Notes under the pieces: generated by a model | The model's input: only the letters and a program-made list of their open reading frames with translations | Database searches by the model: none | Told to the model about the DNA's origin: nothing | NCBI GenBank assembly: GCA_002480645.1 | Contig: DLCN01000006.1 | Location: 261,491 to 325,490 of the forward strand | Reading direction: 5' to 3' | DNA: 64,000 nucleotides | Source of the DNA: Balneolaceae bacterium UBA7797 | Lineage (GTDB): Bacteria > Bacteroidota > Rhodothermia > Balneolales > Balneolaceae | Shown: positions 35,942 to 43,969 of the stretch, piece by piece | Layout of the letters: the number at the start of each line of letters is the position of its first letter | Numbering within the stretch: the first letter of the stretch is position 1 | Position numbers and translations under genes: made by a program

Positions 35942-37018
35942 TTACGCGATAGTTACTTCGTCGTTCAAATAAACATCCTGGATCATGTTAAGTAATTTAA
36001 CACCTTCTCCCATTGGACGTTGGAATGCTTTACGACCACTGATAAGTCCCATTCCACCAGCACGTTTGTTGATCACTGCAGTTTTTACAGCATCAGCAAA
36101 GTCGTTGCTTCCTGAAGCTCCACCTGAGTTGATCAGACCTGCACGACCGTTGAAGTCGTTAAGAACCTGATAACGGGTAAGATCGATCGGGTGATCAGTA
36201 GTTAATTCGGTGTAAATGCGCTCATCAAGTTTACCATAGCTTGAATCACCTGAATTCAATGCTTTGTAACCACCATTGTTAGTTGGTTGCTTTTGCTTGA
36301 TAATATCGGCACCGATTGTAGTACCGATGTGGTTTGCCTGACCGGTGAGGTCTGCAGATGAGTGGTAATCCACTCCATCAACTTTAAATGCGTTATTACG
36401 AGTATAACACCAAAGAATGGTAGCCATACCTAATTCGTGAGCATAAGCAAACGCCTGAGCTACTTCCTGGATCTGTCGGTTAGATTCAGGTGAACCGAAA
36501 TAGATGGTTGCGCCAACTGCAGCAGCTCCCATATCGTACGCCTGATCGATCGTTCCAAACATGATCTGATCGAATGTGTTTGGATAGGTAAGTAGTTCGT
36601 TGTGGTTAATTTTTACGATAAACGGAATTTTATGAGCATATTTTCTGGATACTGAACGTAATGCTCCAAATGTAGAAGCTACACCATTACAACCAGCTTC
36701 AACAGCAAGTTTAACGATGTTTTCAGGATCAAAATAAATTGGATTCTTAGCAAAAGAAGCGCCACCAGAGTGCTCGATGCCCTGGTCAACAGGTAAAATA
36801 GAAACATAGCCGCTTCCGCCTAAACGACCTGACTCCATTAACCACTGTAAATTTCCTAATACTCTATTATTTCGGTCGGAATGGTACCAAACTTCATCAA
36901 CATAATTAGGTGAAGGTAAAACGAGATTGTCTTTTGAAACCGTTTTACTTTCGTGTTCCAACAAATAGGAGGCTTCATCCCCTAATAGTTCTTCGATTTT
37001 TGATAATTCGAGTGACAT
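35942..37018 (-). CDS. fbaB: Class I fructose-bisphosphate aldolase, DhnA/FbaB type
   Basis: A 358-residue TIM-barrel aldolase of the bacterial-archaeal class I (DhnA) type, cleaving fructose-1,6-bisphosphate without a metal. [14 protein letters not shown] (about 74-87) is the phosphate-loop start of the family; [10 protein letters not shown] (about 232-241) holds the Schiff-base Lys; and GGASGSNDF and [15 protein letters not shown] (about 299-307 and 324-338) bind the second phosphate. Length fits E. coli FbaB. It is a monocistronic unit with its own terminator and is divergent from dusB across 142 bases that contain a 7-bp inverted repeat. Confidence 0.94.
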   Translation of the reverse strand: MSLELSKIEELLGDEASYLLEHESKTVSKDNLVLPSPNYVDEVWYHSDRNNRVLGNLQWLMESGRLGGSGYVSILPVDQGIEHSGGASFAKNPIYFDPENIVKLAVEAGCNGVASTFGALRSVSRKYAHKIPFIVKINHNELLTYPNTFDQIMFGTIDQAYDMGAAAVGATIYFGSPESNRQIQEVAQAFAYAHELGMATILWCYTRNNAFKVDGVDYHSSADLTGQANHIGTTIGADIIKQKQPTNNGGYKALNSGDSSYGKLDERIYTELTTDHPIDLTRYQVLNDFNGRAGLINSGGASGSNDFADAVKTAVINKRAGGMGLISGRKAFQRPMGEGVKLLNMIQDVYLNDEVTIA

Positions 37019-37093
37019 ATCTATCTGATTTGATATTAGTTTTTAGGTCTGAAAATATATGAGATAATCAACGAAATGACTAACTCTTGTTAC

Positions 37094-37114
37094 ATAATGG
37101 TACGATTCCATTAT
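37094..37114. promoter_or_regulatory. Inverted repeat between fbaB and dusB
   Basis: ATAATGG (37094-37100) and CCATTAT (37108-37114) form 7-base arms around a 7-base spacer, 76 bases from the fbaB start and 47 from the dusB start. The symmetry fits a dimeric regulator site; chance occurrence is possible. Confidence 0.3.
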
Positions 37115-37160
37115 CTGAAACAAATGATAATCCTTATCTTTTGTAAACATTTAATGAACT

Positions 37161-38150
37161 ATGCAGATACAAAATATCACACTACCTGAAAAACCCCTTT
37201 TTCTTGCACCCATGGAGGATGTCACTGATTCTCCCTTTCGACAGATATGCAGAGACAAAGGAGCCGACATTGTTTATACAGAATTCATTAGCTCTGAAGC
37301 TTTGATCCGCGACTCGGATATTGCCATGCACAAAATGAGTTATACTGAGCGCGAACGCCCTCTGGGAATTCAGATCTTTGGCGGTCGTGAAGAAGCCATG
37401 GAGGGAGCCGCTAAAGTGGCTGAAATGAATAATCCTGATCTGGTGGATATAAATTTTGGTTGCCCGGTTTATAAAGTGGTAAATAAAGGGGCCGGAGCTG
37501 CCTGCCTCAGAGATCTTGATATGATGGAACGCATGGCTGGTACCGTAGTGGATGCGGTAAAAGATAAACCCGTTACCGTTAAAACCCGTTTAGGTTGGGA
37601 TGACAATTCCATCAAAATTCAGGAAGTCGGCTTAATGTTACAAAGCGTTGGGGTAAAAGCTCTGACTGTACATGCACGTACCCGTGCTCAAAAATACAAA
37701 GGTGATGCGGACTGGAGTTATCTGAAAAAATTGAAGAACACTCCCGGACTTGAAATACCGATTATAGGAAACGGGGATGTCACTTCACCCGAGCTTGCAA
37801 AAAAAATGTTCGATGAGACCGGTGTGGATGGTGTAATGATTGGTCGTGGAGCTATTGGAAATCCCTGGATCTTTGAACAAACCCGACATTATCTGGAGAC
37901 CGGAGAATTATTACCAGAACCAACACTTCGGGAGCGACTGGAACTTACCGCACATCAACTCAGACTTTCTGTGGAACATCAGGGAGAGCGATATGGGGTT
38001 ATCATCATGAAGAAACATTATGGTCAATACCTGAAAGGGATCAGGAATGCCAAAAAACTAAGAATGGCTTTAATGGAACATGATGAAATGGACCCGATCC
38101 TTGAGATCTTACTCAATTATAAAGAGGAAGAGTTTTTCGCTGTAAGTTGA
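37161..38150 (+). CDS. dusB: tRNA-dihydrouridine synthase, DusB type
   Basis: A 329-residue FMN TIM-barrel enzyme that reduces uridines in the tRNA D-loop. APMEDVTDSPFRQ (16-28) is the FMN-binding start; INFGCPVYKVVNKGAGAACL (about 96-115) holds the catalytic Cys in GCP; VKTRLGW (about 140-146) and IGNGDV plus MIGRGAIGNPWIF (about 196-201 and 223-235) bind FMN phosphate. The C-terminal helical tRNA-binding domain is complete. It is divergent from fbaB and is followed after 104 bases by a small membrane protein gene. Confidence 0.94.
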   Translation: MQIQNITLPEKPLFLAPMEDVTDSPFRQICRDKGADIVYTEFISSEALIRDSDIAMHKMSYTERERPLGIQIFGGREEAMEGAAKVAEMNNPDLVDINFGCPVYKVVNKGAGAACLRDLDMMERMAGTVVDAVKDKPVTVKTRLGWDDNSIKIQEVGLMLQSVGVKALTVHARTRAQKYKGDADWSYLKKLKNTPGLEIPIIGNGDVTSPELAKKMFDETGVDGVMIGRGAIGNPWIFEQTRHYLETGELLPEPTLRERLELTAHQLRLSVEHQGERYGVIIMKKHYGQYLKGIRNAKKLRMALMEHDEMDPILEILLNYKEEEFFAVS

Positions 38151-38254
38151 GAATGACAACTCATCTCCGGAAGTCGTTCATAGTGTATGAATCTTTTTAA
38201 AAAGTGATTCGTACCTCATTCCCGAATCATTCATATCAGTTCAGAGGAAGAAAT

Positions 38255-38455
38255 ATGCTAAGCAGAGTACTTCGAGTGTTAAAGTCATTTTTAGGAGCCG
38301 GAGCAGTGGCTGCATCTCCGGTTAAAGCCATTACCGGAATCGTGATCAGTGTAATTATCCCTTATTTACTTTACGCTTTCCTTGGAGGCTTTGGAATTGC
38401 ACTTGCAATGGTTGGTCTGGGATGGCTGATTTGGTATTTAGTGAAAAAGAAGTAG
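38255..38455 (+). CDS. Small hydrophobic membrane protein
   Basis: A 66-residue protein when started at ATG 38255, which has AGAGGAAG 5 bases upstream; a longer frame opens at GTG 38204 but adds an unlikely polar extension. Two hydrophobic segments are evident (about 24-42 and 44-60), ending in a Lys-rich tail, so it is a small two-span membrane protein. I do not recognise a family. The 3' end overlaps a hairpin that serves as the serS terminator on the opposite strand. Confidence 0.6.
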   Translation: MLSRVLRVLKSFLGAGAVAASPVKAITGIVISVIIPYLLYAFLGGFGIALAMVGLGWLIWYLVKKK

Positions 38456-38479
38456 TGGCATAATGAAATACGCCACTAC
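38443..38479 (-). terminator. Probable serS terminator overlapping the small-protein gene end
   Basis: GTAGTGGC (38452-38459) and GCCACTAC (38472-38479) form an 8-bp stem with a 12-base loop. On the minus strand the second arm is followed by TTCTTTTTC. It lies 9 bases after the serS stop. Confidence 0.6.
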
Positions 38480-38487
38480 GTTAATCA

Positions 38488-39756
38488 CTATAAATAATCT
38501 CTTCCAATAAACGGTTTCAGTACTTCAGGGACACGTACCTTCCCATTTTCTTCCTGATAGGCTTCTAACAAGGCAGCAACAACTCTGGGCAAAGCCAGAG
38601 CACTTCCGTTAAGGGTGTGCAGGATCTCGGTTTTGTTTTCCTCATTCCGATAGCGTAGCTGCATTCTTCTGGCCTGGAATCCCTCAAAATTCGAACAGGA
38701 ACTCACTTCCAGCCATCGCTGCTGGCCCGGGCTCCAAACCTCCAGATCATACTTTTTGCTTTGAGTAAAGCCCATATCACCGGTACACATCAATAACGTT
38801 CTGTACGGTAATTCAAGCTTTTGCAGAAGCATTTCAGAATGTGCCCTCAAACTCTCCAGCTCATCATACGATGTCTCCGGTTTCACGATCTTCACCAATT
38901 CCACTTTATCGAACTGATGGAGTCGGTTCAGGCCCCTCACATCTTTTCCATACGAACCCGCCTCTCTTCTCCAACAAGGCGTATGGCAGGCATATTTTAC
39001 CGGCAATTGATCCGCCGATAAGATCTCATCTCTGTGAAAATTTGTTACCGGTACTTCTGCAGTCGGGATCGCAAAGAACTCGTCCCGGGGAATAACGTAC
39101 ATCATATCTTCTTTATCAGGGATCTGTCCGGTACCACGGGCTGAATCTTCATTCACAAAAAACGGAGCCTGTAATTCGGTATATCCGGCTGCCCCCGCTT
39201 CGTTAATGAAAAAATTGATCAGTGCCCGTTGTAACTGAGCTACCGGCCCCACATAGAATGGGAAGCCTGCACCGGTTACTTTTACGCCACGTTCAAAATC
39301 CACCCAGCCATATCGCTCGGTGATTTCCCAGTGTGGTTTTCTCCATTCTTCATTATTTGGATCGCCCCAGGTGGCAAAAACTTCATTATCGTTTTCGGTA
39401 AAGCCAACCGGGACACTCGGATGAGGTACATTCGTAATACGCAGGAGTAAAGATTCTTTCTCGTCCTGCACTTTCTTTACAGCATCTTCCAGCTCTTTTA
39501 TCTCTTCTTTAGCTTTAGATGTTTCCGCAATGATAGCCTGAGCTTCATCTTTTTTTCCCTGCCCCATCAATTTGCCAATCTCTTTCGCTTTGGCGTTACT
39601 CTCACTTCTCAGGGTATCGGTCTTATGTACCAGAGCTCTCCATTCTTCATCCTTTTGCAGAACGGTTGAAACGATGGAAATATCTTTCTCTCCTTTATTC
39701 AGCATTCCCTGTTCTACTCGTTCTTTATTCGCTCGTATGAAGTTGATATCCAGCAT
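38488..39756 (-). CDS. serS: Seryl-tRNA synthetase
   Basis: I start at ATG 39756, giving 422 residues and the standard opening MLDINFIRANKERVEQ; the frame extends 12 codons further to a TTG. The N-terminal arm (about 25-100) is a long antiparallel coiled coil that binds the tRNA-Ser variable arm. The class II catalytic core has GTGQIPDKEDMMY (about 190-202), motif 2 around CWRREAGSYGKD (about 264-275) and motif 3 LNGSALALPRVVAALLE (about 385-401). Full length, all motifs present. It is divergent from the Lrp gene; the spacer holds a perfect palindrome. Confidence 0.95.
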   Translation of the reverse strand: MLDINFIRANKERVEQGMLNKGEKDISIVSTVLQKDEEWRALVHKTDTLRSESNAKAKEIGKLMGQGKKDEAQAIIAETSKAKEEIKELEDAVKKVQDEKESLLLRITNVPHPSVPVGFTENDNEVFATWGDPNNEEWRKPHWEITERYGWVDFERGVKVTGAGFPFYVGPVAQLQRALINFFINEAGAAGYTELQAPFFVNEDSARGTGQIPDKEDMMYVIPRDEFFAIPTAEVPVTNFHRDEILSADQLPVKYACHTPCWRREAGSYGKDVRGLNRLHQFDKVELVKIVKPETSYDELESLRAHSEMLLQKLELPYRTLLMCTGDMGFTQSKKYDLEVWSPGQQRWLEVSSCSNFEGFQARRMQLRYRNEENKTEILHTLNGSALALPRVVAALLEAYQEENGKVRVPEVLKPFIGRDYL

Positions 39757-39885
39757 TTCCTTGTTTTTAAACGGATGAAAATTTAGGCTCAAAGATACGA
39801 TGTGTAGGATAAATCATTGAATACTTTTTTCGATCAAACAAAAAATTAGAAAAACTTTTAGAAATGCTATAAATTTACTTGATAC

Positions 39886-39900
39886 CCTAAATTATTTAGG
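39886..39900. promoter_or_regulatory. Perfect 15-base palindrome upstream of the Lrp-family gene
   Basis: CCTAAAT-T-ATTTAGG is an exact palindrome 47 bases before the Lrp gene start and 129 bases before serS. AT-rich symmetric 15-mers are the usual Lrp/AsnC binding shape, so autoregulation is likely by inference. Confidence 0.5.
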
Positions 39901-39947
39901 TTAATTTCGAATATTCATAGAATTTTAAGGAACCTAAAAGTACTTGC

Positions 39948-40427
39948 ATGACTCACTTCTTAGACGAAATCGATATCTCCATCCTGAATCATCTGCAGGA
40001 AAACGGCCGTGCTCAACGTAATAAAATCGCAGAATTGGTTGGATTATCAGTCCCTTCAGTTTCAGAGCGTATGAAAAAGCTGGAAGAAAGAGGCTTAATT
40101 CAAGGGTATCATGCAATATTGAATAGCAAGGACTTCAACTTTGATATCACGGCTTTTTTATTTGTACAGGTAGATGGTTCCGAGAATTATCCTGAATTTG
40201 TTCAAAAGGTCTCCACCGAACCTGAGGTTCTGGAGTGTCACTCCATTACAGGGGATGGTTCTCACCTACTTAAAGTTCGAACAAAGAACACCAGTTCTTT
40301 CGAACGCCTTCTCTCAAAGATCCAATCATGGAAAGGGGTTGATAAAACAAGATCTAATCTAGTGCTCTCCAGTTTTAAAGAAACCCGTACCCTGCCTATA
40401 GAGCAGGCAACAGAAATGATAAAATAA
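39948..40427 (+). CDS. Lrp/AsnC-family transcriptional regulator
   Basis: A 159-residue regulator. The N-terminal helix-turn-helix is LDEIDISILNHLQENGRA (5-22) through VPSVSERMKKLEERGLIQGY (about 36-55). The C-terminal RAM/AsnC ligand domain (about 63-140) contains VLECHSITGDGSHLLKVRT, with the conserved G-D element that binds amino acids. It forms dimers to octamers and senses an amino acid; which one is unknown. The palindrome at 39886-39900 is a likely own operator. It is followed after 83 bases by the sigma-54 activator. Confidence 0.92.
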   Translation: MTHFLDEIDISILNHLQENGRAQRNKIAELVGLSVPSVSERMKKLEERGLIQGYHAILNSKDFNFDITAFLFVQVDGSENYPEFVQKVSTEPEVLECHSITGDGSHLLKVRTKNTSSFERLLSKIQSWKGVDKTRSNLVLSSFKETRTLPIEQATEMIK

Positions 40428-40510
40428 TCACTACCTTTTACTTCTTCGCTTAATATCAGAGTCACAGATTCGTTACATTTACGCCAATCTGACAGACTTA
40501 CTATAAATAT

Positions 40511-41812
40511 ATGGATCGCGAAGTATTTCAGGAACAATTTGGATTATTAGGTAAATCGCCTGCCGTTCGACAGGTAGTAGACAAGATCATGCAGGTCTCC
40601 CGTACCGACATCACGGTATTATTACAGGGGGAGAGCGGCGTTGGTAAAGATGTTACTGCCCGCGCAATACACGGCATGAGCGAACGCAAACACAAGAACC
40701 TGGTGATCGTGAATTGCGGAGCAATTCCCGAAGGAATCATTGAAAGTGAGTTATTCGGACATGAAAAAGGTGCATTTACGGGTGCAAACGACAGCCGGGA
40801 AGGGTATTTTGAGAAAGCGAATGGCGGGACCATATTTCTTGATGAGATCGGAGACACACCCAAAAATGTTCAGGTGAAATTGTTACGTGTGCTGGAAAAC
40901 GGGGAATTCTTCAGAGTAGGTTCCAGTAAGATCCAAACCACGGATGCCAGAGTGATCGCCGCAACCAATAAAGACCTCTGGGAATTAGTACAGGAAGGTT
41001 CGTTCAGAGAGGATCTTTATTATCGCCTCGATACTGTTCAGATACATCTCCCTCCCCTGCGAGAACGACCGGAAGATATAATCGAGATTTTCAGAAAATT
41101 TGTTCAGGAATTTTCAGCCAGATATGACTCTACCTTTAAAGGATTTTCGGATGAGGCTCGCGAATTACTCATTTCTTATCGCTGGCCGGGTAATATCCGG
41201 GAATTAAGAAATGTAGCCGAGCAACTGGTAGTGTTGGAAAAATCTCAATTCATCGATAAAGAACGTCTTCAAAAATACCTGAAAGGTCGCCAGCATGAAG
41301 GTTCTGCTGATAATCTTCCTATGGTATCTGATAAAAGTCAGAGGAGTGAATCCTCTCAATCAGATTTCGGTCATCGGGATCGTGAGATGATCTACCGAGC
41401 TCTGGTTAATCTGGGTAACGATATGGGCGATGTAAAAAAGATGCTTGCCAGTATGATGTATTCTAACTTTCCGAATAAAAATTACACGGCTTTACCACCG
41501 GCAGTACAAAGCAATTATGAAGATGAACTGGATAAGGAAGATCTGAGTATTGATCTTGGAAATCATGCTTCACTCGGGCTCAGAAAACGACCTGAATCAG
41601 AAGAAAATGAACCTGAATATGTAGCAGAGGAATCTTCAGAGTTAGCTCAGTTCCTGGATGGAGACGAAATTCCCAGTATTGAAGAGACTGAACAATTCCT
41701 GATCAGGAAAGCATTGGAAAAATTTGACGGAAACCGACGTAAAGCCTCAGAAACGCTGGGAATAAGCGAACGTACCTTATACAGAAAACTGGATCAATAT
41801 GGGCTTGCGTAA
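40511..41812 (+). CDS. Sigma-54-dependent transcriptional activator without receiver domain
   Basis: A 433-residue AAA+ activator with no N-terminal sensory domain. Walker A GESGVGKD (40-47), the sigma-54 contact loop GAFTGA (87-92), Walker B GGTIFLDE (105-112), then a linker of about 140 residues (roughly 250-395) that is acidic and Ser-rich, and a C-terminal Fis-type helix-turn-helix (about 397-433, KASETLGISERTLYRKL). Lack of a receiver means that control is by expression, partner binding or the linker. It overlaps lptE by 14 bases, so it may be tied to envelope synthesis. Confidence 0.92.
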   Translation: MDREVFQEQFGLLGKSPAVRQVVDKIMQVSRTDITVLLQGESGVGKDVTARAIHGMSERKHKNLVIVNCGAIPEGIIESELFGHEKGAFTGANDSREGYFEKANGGTIFLDEIGDTPKNVQVKLLRVLENGEFFRVGSSKIQTTDARVIAATNKDLWELVQEGSFREDLYYRLDTVQIHLPPLRERPEDIIEIFRKFVQEFSARYDSTFKGFSDEARELLISYRWPGNIRELRNVAEQLVVLEKSQFIDKERLQKYLKGRQHEGSADNLPMVSDKSQRSESSQSDFGHRDREMIYRALVNLGNDMGDVKKMLASMMYSNFPNKNYTALPPAVQSNYEDELDKEDLSIDLGNHASLGLRKRPESEENEPEYVAEESSELAQFLDGDEIPSIEETEQFLIRKALEKFDGNRRKASETLGISERTLYRKLDQYGLA

Positions 41813-42314
41813 ACTATTCTTACCCTTCTTAGCTATCCTGATAGTTACATCCGCTAGTTGTCTTCGGTATAGCTTTACCGGGACTTCCATACCCGAAGGA
41901 GTAAACACCATTTTCATCCCATTTTTCCCGGATCAGTCGAATAGTGGTTTAGGGGATCTGAGTGACCGGTTGAATGAAGAACTCATCGATCGGTTTGTGA
42001 ATCAAAGCCGGTTAACACTAGCCAATGATGAAGAAAGTGCAGATGCTGTGATCAATGGCTCTATCACAAGTTACAGTAATCGTCCCTTTAGTATCAGCGG
42101 AGATGAACAGGCTTCTCAGAATCAGGTTTCGATCGGCGTAAAAGCCACCTTTAAATATTCAACGGAGGAAGAGGCGGTTTATAACAAAAACTTTAACGGG
42201 AACTTTACTTTCGATCCGACTGAGGACCCTGTAGCCGGAGAAAATGAAGCCATATCCGAAGCACTACAGCAGATTGCCAATAATATGTTCAATGATGCGG
42301 TAAGTAGCTGGTAA
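41799..42314 (+). CDS. lptE: LptE-like LPS-assembly lipoprotein
   Basis: A 171-residue lipoprotein: lipobox SASC with Cys21. The mature part starts CLRYSFTGTSIPEGVNTIFI (21-40), the typical Bacteroidota LptE opening, and contains LSDRLNEELIDRFVNQSRL (about 54-72) and ADAVINGSITSY (about 81-92). LptE plugs the LptD barrel in the outer membrane and helps to insert lipopolysaccharide. No lptD is in the window. The gene starts inside the end of the sigma-54 activator gene (14-base overlap), which implies coupled expression. The downstream TPR gene follows within 15 bases. Confidence 0.88.
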   Translation: MGLRKLFLPFLAILIVTSASCLRYSFTGTSIPEGVNTIFIPFFPDQSNSGLGDLSDRLNEELIDRFVNQSRLTLANDEESADAVINGSITSYSNRPFSISGDEQASQNQVSIGVKATFKYSTEEEAVYNKNFNGNFTFDPTEDPVAGENEAISEALQQIANNMFNDAVSSW

Positions 42315-42329
42315 AAGCTTTTGAATGTG

Positions 42330-42968
42330 ATGCGCAGGCAACGTATTATTGCCAGGTCTATGGAACAACTTCCCTTCAATATCCCAAAGTCTTTATCCTC
42401 CTATGTCGAAACCTTCGACAACGACCCGGTTAAAGCGACTAAAAAGCTACAAAGGCACGTAAAAAAACGTGACCCTGATGCAGTGGGACATTTTTTATTG
42501 GCCTGGTTCTATCATATTCAGGAACAAAATCAGGAGGCTATAAAGGAAGCTCTTATTGCAAAGAATTATGCGCCGGGCAGTCCGTTAATGGAGCATCTTC
42601 ACTATTTTCTGGTTCATCCTGAATTGTTTGATGCCATTGTTCCTGAATCCGGCTATAGCGATGAAAAGAAATTGAAACAAGCTCATCGTTCATCCCCGAT
42701 ACTTGATCTGGACCGACTCATAGAAATGCTGGAAGCCGTGGAGTCTAAAAGTATTCGCTTACCAGACGACGAGTCTGAAGTCTCTGATGAAGACCTTAGT
42801 GATTCAGCCTCTGATGTGGAAGATATAGTATCAGAAACACTGGCCAGAATACATGTGATGCAGGGTAAAACTCAGGAAGCGATCAAAATGTACGAGCGTC
42901 TTATTGTGGAAAACAGTGACAGGGCGGACCACTACACATCAGAGATAGATAAACTAAAAAAGGACTGA
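42330..42968 (+). CDS. TPR-containing protein of unknown function
   Basis: About 212 residues if started at ATG 42330; a second ATG at 42360 is also possible, and a TTG lies at 42321. There is no signal peptide. Two helical repeat areas stand out: about 35-75 (DAVGHFLLAWFYHIQEQNQEA) and about 165-212 (ETLARIHVMQGKTQEAIKMY), both TPR-like, separated by an acidic low-complexity stretch (about 130-160). It is a probable cytosolic adaptor. It is downstream of lptE and converges on the MBL hydrolase gene with one base between stops. No function is assigned. Confidence 0.7.
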   Translation: MRRQRIIARSMEQLPFNIPKSLSSYVETFDNDPVKATKKLQRHVKKRDPDAVGHFLLAWFYHIQEQNQEAIKEALIAKNYAPGSPLMEHLHYFLVHPELFDAIVPESGYSDEKKLKQAHRSSPILDLDRLIEMLEAVESKSIRLPDDESEVSDEDLSDSASDVEDIVSETLARIHVMQGKTQEAIKMYERLIVENSDRADHYTSEIDKLKKD

Positions 42969-42969
42969 T

Positions 42970-43608
42970 CTACTCCGCTTTTACAAACGGATTATGTTGC
43001 TTCTCATACCCAATGGTAGTCTTTTCTCCATGTCCCGGGTACACGATCGTTTCTTCCGGAAGGGTATACAATTTCTTTAAAATAGATTCTTTTAAGAGCT
43101 CAAAATCTCCCTTATAAAGATCTGTTCTTCCAATGCTTTCTCTGAACAAAGCATCCCCACTTATTACCACCTGTTCTTCCTTAAAATATAGCGAGGTATG
43201 GTCCGGGGCATGTCCCGGAGTGTATAAACACGTGAAATCAAACCCGGCGACATTGAACTCATCATCTGCAGGAAGCGGTTCTGTATCGAAGCCAAACTGA
43301 ACCTGATTTAAACCAAACATAGTGGCCTGACTCCCAAAATTCTCCCACAAAAAAAGATCCGAATGATTTAAATACACGGGGATATCGTAATCTTTCATCA
43401 ATCGCTGCAAACCTAATACATGATCCACATGGGCATGTGTTAATACCACTGCTTTAAGTGTTGTATCAGACGCGGCCAGAGTTTTTGCGAATACACTATA
43501 CTCAGATTCGTTATAAAAACCGGGATCGATAATAATACTGTTACTATCTGAGGTTAACAGATAGGTATTCTCCTGAAATGGACCTACGACAAATTTGTGG
43601 ATATTCAT
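42970..43608 (-). CDS. MBL-fold metallo-hydrolase, glyoxalase II-like
   Basis: I start at ATG 43608 (212 residues, MNIHKFVVGPFQENTYLL), the standard opening of this group; the longer frame begins at 43638 inside the rpmE terminator. The zinc site is complete: THAHVDH (57-63, HxHxDH), TPGHAPDH (about 128-135), GDALF (about 148-152) and PGHGE (about 191-195). It resembles the YcbL-type glyoxalase II homologues that hydrolyse thioesters of glutathione or other thiols; substrate unknown. It follows rpmE but is separated from it by a terminator. Confidence 0.88.
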   Translation of the reverse strand: MNIHKFVVGPFQENTYLLTSDSNSIIIDPGFYNESEYSVFAKTLAASDTTLKAVVLTHAHVDHVLGLQRLMKDYDIPVYLNHSDLFLWENFGSQATMFGLNQVQFGFDTEPLPADDEFNVAGFDFTCLYTPGHAPDHTSLYFKEEQVVISGDALFRESIGRTDLYKGDFELLKESILKKLYTLPEETIVYPGHGEKTTIGYEKQHNPFVKAE

Positions 43609-43619
43609 ATTGAATAAAT

Positions 43620-43653
43620 AAAAAAAGGATGACACCATTTCTGGTGCATCCTT
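43620..43653 (-). terminator. Intrinsic terminator of rpmE
   Basis: On the minus strand AAGGATG-CACCA pairs with TGGTG-T-CATCCTT (one bulge), followed by six T (43621-43626 in complement). It lies 30 bases after the rpmE stop. Confidence 0.75.
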
Positions 43654-43683
43654 AATAGAATTAAATCAATGAGCAAAAAGAAA

Positions 43684-43899
43684 TTATTTCTTCTTTGCGT
43701 ACATTCTTTTGAAGCGGTCTACACGACCGGCTTTGGTAGTAAATGAGTTGCTACGAGTATAAAATGGGTGATTAGTGGAGTCGATCTCCGGCTTAAATAC
43801 ACCATCTGTAGCATTCATTGTGCTTCGGGTCTTGATCTCTGTCCCGTCACTCATCACTACGGTAATTTCTTTGTAATCTGGATGAATTCCTTTTTTCAT
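43684..43899 (-). CDS. rpmE: 50S ribosomal protein bL31
   Basis: A 71-residue protein beginning MKKGIHPDYKEITVVMSDG and ending TKAGRVDRFKRMYAKKK, with the conserved HPFYT core (about 44-48). The Cys pairs that bind zinc in the C+ form are absent, so this is a zinc-independent (C-) bL31, which does not drop under zinc starvation. It is a single-gene unit with its own terminator; the ChlI-like gene is 70 bases upstream on the same strand. Confidence 0.93.
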   Translation of the reverse strand: MKKGIHPDYKEITVVMSDGTEIKTRSTMNATDGVFKPEIDSTNHPFYTRSNSFTTKAGRVDRFKRMYAKKK

Positions 43900-43969
43900 A
43901 TTCTTTACTTCCTACGGTTTTTTGGAAAGGCAACTAAAATAAGAATAATTACAGCCCAATTCAACGAAT

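Noticed and set aside
39757..39792. Longer N-terminus of SerRS
   Set aside because: The TTG at 39792 adds 12 residues not seen at the usual SerRS start; the standard opening begins at 39756.
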